DNA of 64,000 nt from Dyella_A ginsengisoli (lineage in GTDB: Bacteria; Pseudomonadota; Gammaproteobacteria; Xanthomonadales; Rhodanobacteraceae), in NCBI RefSeq assembly GCF_044904665.1, contig NZ_JADIKM010000006.1, positions 310,001 to 374,000 on the forward strand, given 5' to 3'. The notes under the pieces are model-generated. The model made no database searches and was not told the origin of the DNA. It saw only the letters and a list, made by a program, of their open reading frames with translations. Every line of letters starts with the position of its first letter. The stretch's first letter is position 1. The position numbers and the translations under genes are program-made. Positions 1 through 8,566 of the stretch are shown in pieces.

Positions 1-518
1 ACCGCGACGAACAGCAGCGCCTGCTGCTGCGTGCGCCGTTCGACGGCCGCGTGGTCGACGTCAACGACGCGCTGCACGCCAATGGCTGGCTCAAGGGCGG
101 CGAACCGGTGCTGGGCGTGGTGGGCGGCGGCGGCGTCAAGGGCGAGGCGTTCGTGGGCGAGTCCGATCTCGCGCAGCTGGCGGCCGGTCAGCGCGTGCGA
201 TTCGTGGCGGCCCTGCCGGAGTCGCCGACCCTGCATTGCCGGGTCAGCGACGTCGATCGACTCAATCTTGCCGCGCTGGACGAACCCTACGTGGCCAGCG
301 TGTACGGCGGCGCGGTGCCCAGCGTGCATCGTCCCGATGGCAGCCTCGCCCCGCTCGACTCGACGTTCCGGGTGCGCTTTGACCACTGCGAAGGCGCCCC
401 GGCCACGCTGACGCGCGAATGGTCCGGGCGCGCGGCGATCGCCGGCGAGTCGCGCAGTCTCGCCATGCGCTTCGTGCGCTGGCTGGCCGCGCTGATGCGG
501 CGCGAGGCGAGTTTCTGA
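1..518 (+). CDS. HlyD-type periplasmic adaptor, C-terminal part (5' truncated by window edge)
   Basis: The reading frame is open from the first bases and ends at a TGA at 516-518, so only about 171 C-terminal residues are visible. Near the visible start the sequence LLRAPFDGRVVDV is the returning half of a lipoyl/biotinyl-like hairpin seen in HlyD-type membrane fusion proteins. It is followed by a beta-barrel-like part and a C-terminal stretch, RGRAAIAG-type then RSLAMRFVRWLAALMRREASF-like, resembling adaptors fused to or paired with M50-type site-2 proteases. The likely role is as periplasmic link of an export or bacteriocin-type system, but the partner genes lie outside the window. The family call is reasonable; the exact system is unknown. 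Confidence 0.6.
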   Translation, partial: RDEQQRLLLRAPFDGRVVDVNDALHANGWLKGGEPVLGVVGGGGVKGEAFVGESDLAQLAAGQRVRFVAALPESPTLHCRVSDVDRLNLAALDEPYVASVYGGAVPSVHRPDGSLAPLDSTFRVRFDHCEGAPATLTREWSGRAAIAGESRSLAMRFVRWLAALMRREASF

Positions 519-813
519 AGGCTTGTCCGCGCGCGCCCAGCGCGAAAGTTTTTGCGGAGCGAGTGCCTGCGTGCACATCGTGTGACGCAGTTGGCACGAA
601 TCGTCTCGATTCCCGCACAGGAGCTGAGCGAAGCCCCAACGCTGTCTAAACAAAGGGCTTCGCAAGCCTTGTTGTTGCGTCGGTACTGCGAAACGATGCA
701 GCGGGTTTTGCTGCACGCGGTCGCCATCGGCACACGATGCGCGACGGGACACAGGGGCGTGGCAGGGACGGCAGCAAGCATGACCTCCACTCATCCACCC
801 ATGGAGAACCCGC

Positions 814-1587
814 ATGAAGACCAAGCAGCTTGCGCTTGCCTGCGCCATCGCACTGTCCGCGCTCGTCGCGGCTCCTGCTTTCGCGCAGACCTCGGCCGAC
901 GACACCACGGACGCCCAGACCAGCACCACCATCGGTCCGGAGTCCACTCGCCTGAGCACCGAGTTCTCGACCTTCGCCGGTTCGGACACCAACTCACAGG
1001 CGCTGGTCACCGGCCTGCGTGACGGCACCGCCATCACGCTGGACCAGACGGTGACCAATGCCGACGGCACCACCAGCACCACGCAGACGACCATCCAGCC
1101 GGCCACCGGCCCGCTCGGCTACGGCAACGTGCGCATCGCGCTGGCGCTGGCCGAAGCCAGCCTGGCCCAGCAGGGCATCACCGATCCCACCGCCGAGGAA
1201 ATCGCGGCCGCTCTCAACGGCGGCACGCTCACGCTCGCCGATGGCACCACCGTCGACCTCAACGGCGTGCTCGCCGATCGCGCCGCGGGCCAGGGCTGGG
1301 GCCAGATCGCCAACGCGATGGGGTTCAAGCTCGGCGACCTGATGCGTTCGCCGAACGCCGTCGCCCACGCCGCCGCCGCGGCGCACGGCCACGCCGACGC
1401 GAAGGTGGCCAAGGTGGATCTCGCCACCCACGGTCGCGCCGGAGCGCACGCCTCGGTGCCCGATCACGTCGGCGCGATGGCAAAGATCGATCGCCCCGAG
1501 CGTCCGACCCGCCCCGAGCGTCCGGAGCGTCCCGAGCGCCCGCAGCTGCCGGATCATCCGACCCACGTCGGCCGTCCGGGCGGCTGA
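814..1587 (+). CDS. Secreted protein with Arg-Pro-Glu repeat tail, function unknown
   Basis: 257 residues. The first ~25 form a clear Sec signal peptide ending in APAFA before QTSADD. The mature part is Thr/Ala/Asp-rich. Its middle (about residues 105-175) holds a conserved-looking block, GPLGYGNVRIALALAEASL, followed by GITDPTAEEIAAALNGG and GWGQIANAMGFKLGDL. After an Ala/His-rich stretch the C-terminus carries four RPER-type repeats. I do not recognise a named domain. The next gene, 75 bases downstream on the same strand, encodes an outer-membrane barrel, so the two may be co-transcribed. The 295 bases upstream hold no gene that I can support; they contain one 8-bp inverted repeat (629-662) of unclear meaning. 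A GGAGAA motif precedes the ATG. Confidence 0.75.
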   Translation: MKTKQLALACAIALSALVAAPAFAQTSADDTTDAQTSTTIGPESTRLSTEFSTFAGSDTNSQALVTGLRDGTAITLDQTVTNADGTTSTTQTTIQPATGPLGYGNVRIALALAEASLAQQGITDPTAEEIAAALNGGTLTLADGTTVDLNGVLADRAAGQGWGQIANAMGFKLGDLMRSPNAVAHAAAAAHGHADAKVAKVDLATHGRAGAHASVPDHVGAMAKIDRPERPTRPERPERPERPQLPDHPTHVGRPGG

Positions 1588-1662
1588 TCGCCGTTCTGTC
1601 CCACGGGTCCGTCGCACTGCCGACGGGCCCGCTCCCATTCAAGACATCAGGAACCACACGAC

Positions 1663-2499
1663 ATGCGCAACACAGCGTATTGGATCGCCCTTGGCTCGCT
1701 CGCACTGATCGCCGCCCCGGCGGCCCATGCGGCTGACGGCGAAGGCCAGTTCAGCCTCAGCGGCGGCGCCGACTACAGCAGCGGCAAGTACGGCACCAGT
1801 GTCACCACCGACATCTGGTCGGTGCCGGTCACCGCGGCCTATCAGACCGATCGCTGGACGTTCAAGCTGGTGGTGCCATACGTCAGCATCAGCGGCGCCA
1901 GCAACGTCATTCCCGGCACCGGCCCGGTCAACAACGGCAACCCGATCGGCCGCGGCCTGGGCCGTCTGCTCGGCAATGGCGGCGGCAGCACCACGCCGAC
2001 TACCACCTCCGGCTCCGCCTCGGGTCTGGGTGACGTGGTGGCCTCGGCCGGCTATCAGGTCTACACCAGCCAGGATGGCACCTTCGGCCTGGATCTCACC
2101 GGCAAGGTCAAGTTCGGCACCGCCGACGAGAACAAGGGCCTGGGCACCGGCAAGAACGACTACGGCGTGTCGCTGGACACGTACAAGGTGGCCGGCAACT
2201 GGACCCCGTTCGGCGGCGTGGGCTGGACCAAGTACGGCAGCTCGCAGTACATCAAGCTGAAGAACGCGTTCAACGCCAACCTCGGCGTCGACTACAAGCT
2301 CGATGCCGCCAACAACTTCGGTGCGTACTACTACTACCGCGAGCGCATCGCCGAGGGCGGCGCCTCACAGAGCGAGCTCACCGGCTACTGGAACCACAAG
2401 ATCGGCACCAACTGGCGCCTGCAGGCGTATGCATTGACTGGTTTCAGCAACGGCAGCCCGGACTGGGGCGCCGGTGCCTCGGTGAAGTTCCTGTTCTGA
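1663..2499 (+). CDS. Outer-membrane beta-barrel protein (transporter/porin-like)
   Basis: 278 residues with a signal peptide ending at AAHAADGEG. The mature chain alternates polar and aromatic residues in strand-sized blocks such as WTFKLVVPYVSI, GTFGLDLTGKVKFG and NNFGAYYYYRERIAEG. It ends in VKFLF; a terminal phenylalanine is the usual outer-membrane insertion signal. A Gly/Ser/Thr-rich loop lies near residues 85-115. It fits small transporter-type OMP families of unknown substrate. An ATG at 1663 follows a CAGGAACC motif. It is followed by a strong intrinsic terminator and so probably ends a two-gene unit with the Arg-Pro-Glu protein upstream. Substrate and mechanism cannot be read from the sequence. 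Confidence 0.75.
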   Translation: MRNTAYWIALGSLALIAAPAAHAADGEGQFSLSGGADYSSGKYGTSVTTDIWSVPVTAAYQTDRWTFKLVVPYVSISGASNVIPGTGPVNNGNPIGRGLGRLLGNGGGSTTPTTTSGSASGLGDVVASAGYQVYTSQDGTFGLDLTGKVKFGTADENKGLGTGKNDYGVSLDTYKVAGNWTPFGGVGWTKYGSSQYIKLKNAFNANLGVDYKLDAANNFGAYYYYRERIAEGGASQSELTGYWNHKIGTNWRLQAYALTGFSNGSPDWGAGASVKFLF

Positions 2500-2540
2500 G
2501 CCCGGCGCGGACGACGCACCCGTCGCCCGCGCGTCTTTCA

Positions 2541-2574
2541 GCCCCGCCGTGCACGTCGCGGCGGGGCTTTTTTT
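2541..2574 (+). terminator. Intrinsic terminator after the beta-barrel gene
   Basis: GCCCCGCCG (2541-2549) pairs perfectly with CGGCGGGGC (2559-2567) across a 9-base loop and is followed by seven T (2568-2574). It sits 41 bases after the stop codon and ahead of the convergent trehalase gene. Confidence 0.9.
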
Positions 2575-2591
2575 GGCCCCGCCGCGGAGCC

Positions 2592-4205
2592 TCAGGTGCC
2601 GCGCCGCGATCGCGCACACGCGCGGTGCGCGGGGTGCTCGGGATCCTCGTGCAGCAGGCGGCGGGTGACGCCGTTGGTCCAGCCGAAGCCGTCCTGCAGC
2701 GGATACTCGCCGCCGTCGCCGCCGTGCGCCCCGTCGTCGTCGTGGGTGAGCACGTATTTCTCCACCAGCTTGCCCTCGCGCTGATACAGGCTGCCCACGG
2801 TGTGCAGCCAGCGCTGCGCGATGTCGCGCGCCAGCGCCTGCTGGCCGCAGCGGGCGAAGCCCTTGATCGCCAGCCACTGCAGCGGCGCCCAGCCGTTGGG
2901 GCTGTCCCACTGCTGGCCGCTGTCCACCTCGCTGGTGGCGATGCCGCCCTGCGCCAGCAGGCGCTCGCGCACCGTGGCGGCCACGCGCTCGGCGCGCGGG
3001 TCGTCGTCCACCAGTCCCGCGAACAGCGGCGCGGCCGTGGCCGCCGTGACCAGCTCGCGCCGGCTGCCGTGCTGCCAGTCCAGGTCGACGAAGGCACCCT
3101 GCGCTTCGTCCCACATCCAGCGCAGCATCGCGTCGCGTCGCGCCCGCGCGCGCGAAGCGAAATCGGCCGCGTCCTCGCGCCGGCCGGCCGACTCGCTCAG
3201 CCGCGCGAGCTGGCGCTCGGCGATGTACAGCAGGCTGTTGAGGTCCACCGGCAGGATCGCCGTGGTGCGCGTGGTGGAAAGATCGTCCGCGCGATCGCAC
3301 CAGCGCGCGCTGAAATCCCAGCCGGAGGCGGCCGCCGCGCGCAGGTCGCGATACACCTCGTGGGCCGGGCGCACGCTGCGCGAAGCGGTGGTCTCGTCTT
3401 CCAGGAACGACTCCTCGCGCGGCGTGTCGCGGTCGTCCCAGTAGCGGTTGAGCACGCTGCCATCGTCCAGCCGCACGCCGTGGCGGTGCGCGTCGCCGCG
3501 CCGCAGATCGTCGGTGCCATCCATCCACCACGCGTACTCGCGGCGCAGCTGCGGCAGGTAGCTGAGCGCCTTGCACAGCCCGCGCTCCTCGAATAGCGAA
3601 ATCATCAGCGCGAACACCGGCGGCTGCGAGCGGCTGAGGTAGTAGCTGCGGTTGCCGTTGGGCACATGGCCGTAGTGGTCGATCAGCCAGGCGAAGTTGT
3701 CGGCCATCGTCGCGAGCAGGTCGCGTCGGCCGCTCTCGACCAGGCCGAGCATGGTGAAGTACGAATCCCAGTAGTAGATCTCGCGGAAGCGCCCGCCCGG
3801 CACCACGTAGTCGTTGGGCAGCGGCAGGATCGAGCTGCCGGCCGGATGCTCGTGCGGGTGGCGGGTGAGCACGCTCCACAGGCCGTCGATGTGCGCCTTG
3901 AGCGACTGGTCGGGGTCGGAGGTGTAGTGGCTGGCCACTGCTTTCTCCTCTGCGAAGTGCGCGTGCACGAAGTCCGTCAGCTTGAAATCGTCGCGATGCT
4001 GCTGCGCGCGATAGCGCTCCAGGATGCGCTGCGGATCCTGCCGCGGGATGCAGTCGACGAACGTCTTGCCGTCGGGAAACACCCGCGTGCGCTGCACCGC
4101 CTGGAACAGTTCCTGGTAGCGATCGGCCGGCGTCAGCGGATCGGCGGCCGGCACCGCGGCCACGCGTTCGGCCGTGTCGCGCGAAGAAGCGTCGGCCCCC
4201 GTCAT
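2592..4205 (-). CDS. treF: Trehalase (GH37), probably cytoplasmic
   Basis: 537 residues; hydrolyses alpha,alpha-trehalose to two glucose. Both family signatures are visible: PGGRFREIYYWDSYF (about one quarter into the protein) and QWDSPNGWAPLQW (about three quarters in). A Gly-rich tail block, GGEYPLQDGFGWTNG, also fits. There is no signal peptide, so a cytoplasmic TreF-type enzyme is likelier than periplasmic TreA. I chose the ATG at 4205 because it overlaps the TGA of the upstream dehydrogenase gene (ATGA), a typical translational coupling; an in-frame ATG at 4223 lies inside that gene. The partner makes gluconolactone from glucose, so the pair forms a short trehalose-oxidation route. Confidence 0.9.
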   Translation of the reverse strand: MTGADASSRDTAERVAAVPAADPLTPADRYQELFQAVQRTRVFPDGKTFVDCIPRQDPQRILERYRAQQHRDDFKLTDFVHAHFAEEKAVASHYTSDPDQSLKAHIDGLWSVLTRHPHEHPAGSSILPLPNDYVVPGGRFREIYYWDSYFTMLGLVESGRRDLLATMADNFAWLIDHYGHVPNGNRSYYLSRSQPPVFALMISLFEERGLCKALSYLPQLRREYAWWMDGTDDLRRGDAHRHGVRLDDGSVLNRYWDDRDTPREESFLEDETTASRSVRPAHEVYRDLRAAAASGWDFSARWCDRADDLSTTRTTAILPVDLNSLLYIAERQLARLSESAGRREDAADFASRARARRDAMLRWMWDEAQGAFVDLDWQHGSRRELVTAATAAPLFAGLVDDDPRAERVAATVRERLLAQGGIATSEVDSGQQWDSPNGWAPLQWLAIKGFARCGQQALARDIAQRWLHTVGSLYQREGKLVEKYVLTHDDDGAHGGDGGEYPLQDGFGWTNGVTRRLLHEDPEHPAHRACARSRRGT

Positions 4206-4969
4206 TGCTCGGCGTAGTTCCACAGCAGGCCGCCGTCGACGAACAGCGTGGTGCCGGTGACGTAGGCCGCCTCGTCGCTGGCGAGGAAGGCCGCGGCGTT
4301 GGCCACGTCCTCGGGCGTGCCCAGCCGTTTGAGCGGGATGTTGGCCAGCAGCGCCTTCAGCTTCTCCGGCTGCGCCATCAGCGCGGCGTTGATCGGCGTC
4401 TGCACGGCGCCCGGCGCGATGTTGTTGACGCGGATGCCCAGCGGCGCGAGCTCGATGGCCAGGTCGCGCATCAGCATCTTCAGGCCGCCCTTGCTGGCCG
4501 CGTAGCTGGCGAAATGCGGAAACGGCAGCTCCTCATGCACCGAGCTGACGTTCACCACCACGCCGCCGTCGCCGCGCTCGCGCACGTGACGCACGAAGGC
4601 CTGGGTCATGAAGAACGCACCACGCAGGTTCACGCCCATCACGGCGTCGTAGTCCGCCTCGGTCACCTCGACGAACGGCGCGCGCTTTTCGATGCCGGCA
4701 TTGTTGACCAGGATGTCTACCCGGCCCATCGCGGCGACGGACTGCTCGATCACCCTACGATCGATCTGCGCATCGCCGACGTCCCCGGCGATCACGCAGC
4801 CAGAGCTGCCGACCTGACGCACTGCGGCCAGCGTTTGTTCGGCGGCGGCGTTGTCGCTGCAGTCCTCGACCACTACCCGTGCTCCGTCCTGCGCCAGGCG
4901 GACGGCGATCGCGCGACCGATGCCTTGGCCGCTGCCGGTGACCAATGCCACCTTGCCCTGTAGTCGCAT
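4202..4969 (-). CDS. SDR-family glucose 1-dehydrogenase
   Basis: 255 residues, the normal length for a classical short-chain dehydrogenase. The cofactor motif TGSGQGIG is near residue 12, NNAG near 90, and the catalytic Ser-Tyr-Lys set appears as NVSSVHEE and YAASKGG. The stretch from SSVHEELPFPHF through YAASKGGLKML to YVTGTTLFVDGG closely resembles Bacillus glucose 1-dehydrogenase (NAD(P)-dependent oxidation of D-glucose to gluconolactone). It is co-transcribed with, and overlaps by 4 bases, the trehalase gene downstream, which supports glucose as substrate. An AAGGAG Shine-Dalgarno sits 7 bases before the ATG. Other SDR substrates cannot be excluded from sequence alone. Confidence 0.82.
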   Translation of the reverse strand: MRLQGKVALVTGSGQGIGRAIAVRLAQDGARVVVEDCSDNAAAEQTLAAVRQVGSSGCVIAGDVGDAQIDRRVIEQSVAAMGRVDILVNNAGIEKRAPFVEVTEADYDAVMGVNLRGAFFMTQAFVRHVRERGDGGVVVNVSSVHEELPFPHFASYAASKGGLKMLMRDLAIELAPLGIRVNNIAPGAVQTPINAALMAQPEKLKALLANIPLKRLGTPEDVANAAAFLASDEAAYVTGTTLFVDGGLLWNYAEQ

Positions 4970-5012
4970 GCTCGCTCCTTAAGGTCGCCTCGTTACCGAC
5001 GAACGAGCATGC
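4966..5012 (-). promoter_or_regulatory. Inverted repeat enclosing the glucose dehydrogenase start codon
   Basis: GCATGCTCG at 4966-4974 and CGAGCATGC at 5004-5012 are perfect 9-bp inverted copies separated by 29 bases. In the minus-strand message the downstream arm includes the ATG start, and the Shine-Dalgarno AAGGAG lies in the loop. Folding could lower translation of the dehydrogenase-trehalase pair, or the repeat could be a DNA operator. The element is seen directly; its function is inference. Confidence 0.4.
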
Positions 5013-5228
5013 GGGGTCGCCCGTGAAGGGCACGGCAGAATGGGCAGCGTTGGCGGCGCAAGAACCAGCGAGGTGGTGCCGCGTTGCCACTTCGTGGTCG
5101 CCGAGGCGGAGTCGGCAGGAAGGGTCGGGCAGGCTGCTGCCATCCGCCGTCAGCAGCCTGTGCCGCGGGGCATGGGCGAGGCGTCGCGAAGCTGACACCA
5201 TGCGCATCCCGCTCCGGTGTGGCTCTCC

Positions 5229-6110
5229 ATGTCCCCGACTTCCCATCAGCCGCCGCTGTGGCTGGCGATCGCCGCGCTGCTGGTCAGCATGGCGTCCTAC
5301 CAGTGCGGCGCGGCCCTGGCCGAACGGCTGTTTCCGCTGGTCGGTGCGCAGGGCGCGACGGCCTTCCGGCTGGGCCTGGGCGCGCTGGTCCTGCTGGTGC
5401 TGCGCCGGCCCTGGCGGCGCTGGCGCGGTGGCCGCAACTGGCGCGTGCTGTGGGGCTACGGCCTAGCCATGGGCGCCATGAACCTGGTGTTCTACATGGC
5501 GCTGCGCACGATTCCGCTGGGCATTGCGGTGGCGTTGGAATTCACCGGGCCGCTGGCGATCGCGCTGTTCGGCTCGCGTCGCCTGCTGGACGTGGCGTGG
5601 GTCGTGCTGGTGGTGATCGGGCTGGCGCTGCTGTTGCCCTTGCATCGACAGGAACACGCGCTCGATCCGGTGGGCGTGGCCTACGCTCTGGCGGCCGGCG
5701 TCGGCTGGGCGCTGTACATCCTGTTCGGCCAGCGCGCCGGTGCGGCTTATGGCGGCGACGCGGTGACCTGGGGCATCGCGATCGGCGCTCTGCTGGCCGT
5801 GCCGGTCGGCGCGGTGCACGCCGGCGCAGCGCTGCTCTCGCCGGCGTTGCTGGCGCTGGGGTTGGGCGTGGCGGTGCTGAGCTCAGCGTTGCCGTATTCG
5901 CTGGAGATGATTGCCCTCACCCGACTGTCGGCGCGCCATTTCAGCGTGCTGCTGAGCCTGGAGCCGGCGATCGCCGCGCTGGCCGGTGCGGCCTTCCTCG
6001 GCGAGCAGTTGGGGCCGCGGCAATGGGCAGCGGTCGTGGCGATCATGGTCGCTTCCACCGGCACCGCCTACACGGCGCGTGCGCCGGTGGCGGAGCCGCT
6101 GGCGAACTGA
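5229..6110 (+). CDS. rhtA: EamA/DMT-family exporter, RhtA-like
   Basis: 293 residues, almost entirely hydrophobic, with about ten predicted transmembrane helices in two EamA repeats. The stretch MNLVFYMALRTIPLGIAVALEFTGPLAIAL matches the RhtA (threonine/homoserine exporter) subfamily, as does SALPYSLEMIALTRLSARHF. The likely role is inner-membrane export of amino acids such as threonine or homoserine. I prefer the ATG at 5229; an in-frame GTG at 5217 has no better ribosome site. It ends one base before the convergent bioC stop. No pathway partner is adjacent, though a threonine operon lies 23 kb away. Confidence 0.8.
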   Translation: MSPTSHQPPLWLAIAALLVSMASYQCGAALAERLFPLVGAQGATAFRLGLGALVLLVLRRPWRRWRGGRNWRVLWGYGLAMGAMNLVFYMALRTIPLGIAVALEFTGPLAIALFGSRRLLDVAWVVLVVIGLALLLPLHRQEHALDPVGVAYALAAGVGWALYILFGQRAGAAYGGDAVTWGIAIGALLAVPVGAVHAGAALLSPALLALGLGVAVLSSALPYSLEMIALTRLSARHFSVLLSLEPAIAALAGAAFLGEQLGPRQWAAVVAIMVASTGTAYTARAPVAEPLAN

Positions 6111-6111
6111 C

Positions 6112-6993
6112 TCAGCGCCGGCGCGAACCGCGCAGGCTGTCGACCGAGAAGCTGGCGATCTCGCCGCCGTCGCGGCTGCGGCGCGACTGCCCCGGCGGCG
6201 GGCCCCAGGCATGCGCGGTGACCACTTCCCAAGTGGCGGGAATGCGCCCATCCACGCGCATGCCCTCGTAGGCGGCGAGCATGCGCTGGTAGTGCGCCTT
6301 GCCGGTGAGGTGACGTTCGCGGGCGCGGTCGGCGTGGGTGGCGCCGAGGCCCTTGAGCTCCTTCAGCAGCATCGTCGGCGAGCTGTAGGTGAGCGTGTAG
6401 CGGTCCACGTCGAGCACCGGGTCGCGCAGGCCGGCGGCGATCAGTGCGTCGCCCACGTCGTGCATGTCCAGGAAACGGCTCACGTGCGATTGCTCGTCGG
6501 CGCTGGCCCAGGCGGCGCGCAGTTCCTTCAGCGTGTCCGGGCCGAAGGTGGAGAACACCAGCAGGCCACCGGGCTTGAGTACGCGCGCGCACTCGTTGAA
6601 CAGCGCGGCGAGGTCGTCGATCCACTGGAAACACAGGCTGGAGTGCAGCACGTCCACGCTGTGGTCGGGGAAGGGCAGGCGGGTGGCCTCGGCGCACACG
6701 CGCTGGAACGGCTTGAGCCACGCGCTGTGCTTCTTCGCCACCTTGAGCATGGGCAGGGCAAGGTCGACCGCGATCACCTCGGCCTTGGGGTAGCGCTTCT
6801 TCAGCAGTGCGGTGCCGCGGCCGGTACCGGCGCCCACGTCGAGCACGCGCGCGGGCGATTCCAGATAGAAGTCCAGGCGTTCCAGCAGCGACTGCTGCAC
6901 CTCGCGCTGCAGTGCGTCGTGTTGCTCGTAGGTCTGTGCGGCGCGGGCGAAGTTGCGCTGCACGCGCGCGCGGTCCAGGTGGAACTCGTTCAT
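6112..6993 (-). CDS. bioC: Malonyl-ACP O-methyltransferase BioC
   Basis: 293 residues. A class I SAM-dependent methyltransferase fold with motif I VLDVGAGTGRGTALL at about residue 50 and an acidic post-I motif VIAVDLALPML. LHSSLCFQWIDDL is typical of BioC, which methylates malonyl-ACP to disguise it for the fatty-acid elongation cycle that makes pimeloyl-ACP. The N-terminus (VQRNFARAAQTYEQHDALQREV) also fits BioC. Its ATG overlaps the TGA of bioH by 4 bases, so it is the last gene of the biotin operon. The C-terminal ~15 residues are Arg/Ser-rich and probably not conserved. Confidence 0.92.
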   Translation of the reverse strand: MNEFHLDRARVQRNFARAAQTYEQHDALQREVQQSLLERLDFYLESPARVLDVGAGTGRGTALLKKRYPKAEVIAVDLALPMLKVAKKHSAWLKPFQRVCAEATRLPFPDHSVDVLHSSLCFQWIDDLAALFNECARVLKPGGLLVFSTFGPDTLKELRAAWASADEQSHVSRFLDMHDVGDALIAAGLRDPVLDVDRYTLTYSSPTMLLKELKGLGATHADRARERHLTGKAHYQRMLAAYEGMRVDGRIPATWEVVTAHAWGPPPGQSRRSRDGGEIASFSVDSLRGSRRR

Positions 6994-7760
6994 CGAACCG
7001 TCTCCAGCAGCGGCCGCAGGGCGTCGACCACGGCGTCGACGTGGCCCAGGAACGGCGCGTGGCCGGCGTGCGCGATCTCGTGGAAGTCGCCCTGCGCGCG
7101 CGCGGCGGACCAGCGCATGGCATCGGGATGCACCAGCCGGTCACGGCGGCCGGCGATCCACGCGTTGGGCAGGCACAGCGTGGCCAACGTATCGCGCCAA
7201 TCCGTATTTTCCAGCAGCGCGATGCCTTCTTGCAGCACGCGCAGGTCCGGCTCGCCGTACGCAAACACCAGCTCGCGCAGGTGGCGCAGCTCGGCGCGCG
7301 GATCGGCGCTGCCCATCGCTTCCAGCGCGAGGAAGCGCTCCAGCGTGGCGTGGTAATCGGTTTCCAGGTCGGTGGCGAGTTGGCGCACCAGCGCACCGTC
7401 GCTGCCGTGCGGCCAGCTCGCGTCGCGCACGAACTTCGGCGTGGCGCAGAGCATCGCCAGTCCGCGCGTGGGAATCCCCGCCTCGCGCACCGCAGCCAGC
7501 GCCACCAGTCCGCCCATCGACCAGCCCAGCCACACCGCCGGCGGCACGTGTTCGGCGATGGCGCGTGCGATCGCCGTCGGCTCCAGCGGCAGGCCGCAGT
7601 CGCGCGAGCGGCCGTGGCCGGGCAGGTCCACCACGTATAGCGTGCAGCGTTCGCGCAACGCCTCGACCAGCGGCGCGAACACGCCGCCATGCATGGCCCA
7701 GCCGTGGATCAGCACCAGCGGCACCGGGCCGCTTCCGCTGCGCTCGATGAAGAGGCTCAT
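6990..7760 (-). CDS. bioH: Pimeloyl-ACP methyl ester carboxylesterase BioH
   Basis: 256 residues, alpha/beta hydrolase. The oxyanion region LIHGWAMHGGVF is at residues 17-28, the nucleophile elbow GWSMGG at about residue 79, and the catalytic His in HAGHAPFLGH near the C-terminus. It cleaves the methyl ester of pimeloyl-ACP made through BioC, releasing pimeloyl-ACP for BioF. It overlaps trhO upstream and bioC downstream by 4 bases each (ATGA), so translation is coupled along the operon. Having bioH next to bioC is the usual arrangement in Xanthomonadales. Confidence 0.92.
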   Translation of the reverse strand: MSLFIERSGSGPVPLVLIHGWAMHGGVFAPLVEALRERCTLYVVDLPGHGRSRDCGLPLEPTAIARAIAEHVPPAVWLGWSMGGLVALAAVREAGIPTRGLAMLCATPKFVRDASWPHGSDGALVRQLATDLETDYHATLERFLALEAMGSADPRAELRHLRELVFAYGEPDLRVLQEGIALLENTDWRDTLATLCLPNAWIAGRRDRLVHPDAMRWSAARAQGDFHEIAHAGHAPFLGHVDAVVDALRPLLETVR

Positions 7761-8518
7761 GCGTCGGCGCTCCTGGCTTCGCTTGCCGGCATGCTGGGCG
7801 CCAGCGACGGATCCACCGCGCCGCGTTCGTCGAACACGAAGCAGTCGCCCTGCCAGTGCGCGCCGCCGGTCTCCTCGAAATATTTGAGGATGCCGCCTTC
7901 GAGCTGGAACACGCGCTGCATCCCCAGCGCCTGCATGTGCAGCGCGGCCTTCTCGCAGCGGATGCCGCCGGTGCAGTACGACACCACGGTCTTGCCGGCG
8001 TAGCGGTCGCGGTCGGCGGCGATCGCCTCGGGGAATTCGGTGAAGCGGGCGAGCCGGTAGTCGACTGCCTGCGGAAACTTGCCGGCGTCGGTCTCGTAGT
8101 CGTTGCGGGTGTCCAGCAGCACCACCTCGCGGCCGTCGTCGTCGTGGCCCTGGTCGAGCCAGCGCTGCAGCGTCACCGCATCCACCGCGGGCGCGCGGCC
8201 GGCCTCGGGGCGGATCACCGGCTGGCGCATGGTGATGATTTCCTTCTTCAGCCGCACGCGCATGCGGCCGAACGGCACGGCCTCGGACAGCGACTCCTTC
8301 GCATCGAGCCCGGCGAAGCGCGGGTCCTCGCGCAGCCAGTGCATGAAGGCGCCCACCGCCTCGCGCGGCCCGGCCAGGAACAGGTTGATGCCCTCCGGCG
8401 CCAGCAGGATCGTGCCCTTCAATGCCAGCGCCTCGCAGCGCGCCAGCACGCGCTCACGCAGCGCGGGCAGGTCGTCCAGGCTGACGAAGCGGTAGGCGGA
8501 GAGATTGACGATCGACAT
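7757..8518 (-). CDS. trhO: tRNA uridine(34) hydroxylase TrhO (rhodanese-domain protein)
   Basis: 253 residues. The N-terminal part (about 1-95) carries LALKGTILLAPEGINLFLAG, a hallmark of the YceA/TrhO family. The rhodanese domain follows, with VVLLDTRNDYETDAGKFPQA and the active loop YCTGGIRCEKAA containing the conserved cysteines. Family members hydroxylate U34 of certain tRNAs. It sits inside the biotin operon: 48 bases after bioF and overlapping bioH by 4 bases. That placement may simply share a transcript; no direct role in biotin synthesis is known to me. Confidence 0.88.
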   Translation of the reverse strand: MSIVNLSAYRFVSLDDLPALRERVLARCEALALKGTILLAPEGINLFLAGPREAVGAFMHWLREDPRFAGLDAKESLSEAVPFGRMRVRLKKEIITMRQPVIRPEAGRAPAVDAVTLQRWLDQGHDDDGREVVLLDTRNDYETDAGKFPQAVDYRLARFTEFPEAIAADRDRYAGKTVVSYCTGGIRCEKAALHMQALGMQRVFQLEGGILKYFEETGGAHWQGDCFVFDERGAVDPSLAPSMPASEARSADA

Positions 8519-8566
8519 GGGGGAGGTCGCGGCGCGGAGCCCGCAATTATAGCCGGCGGCTCCGCA

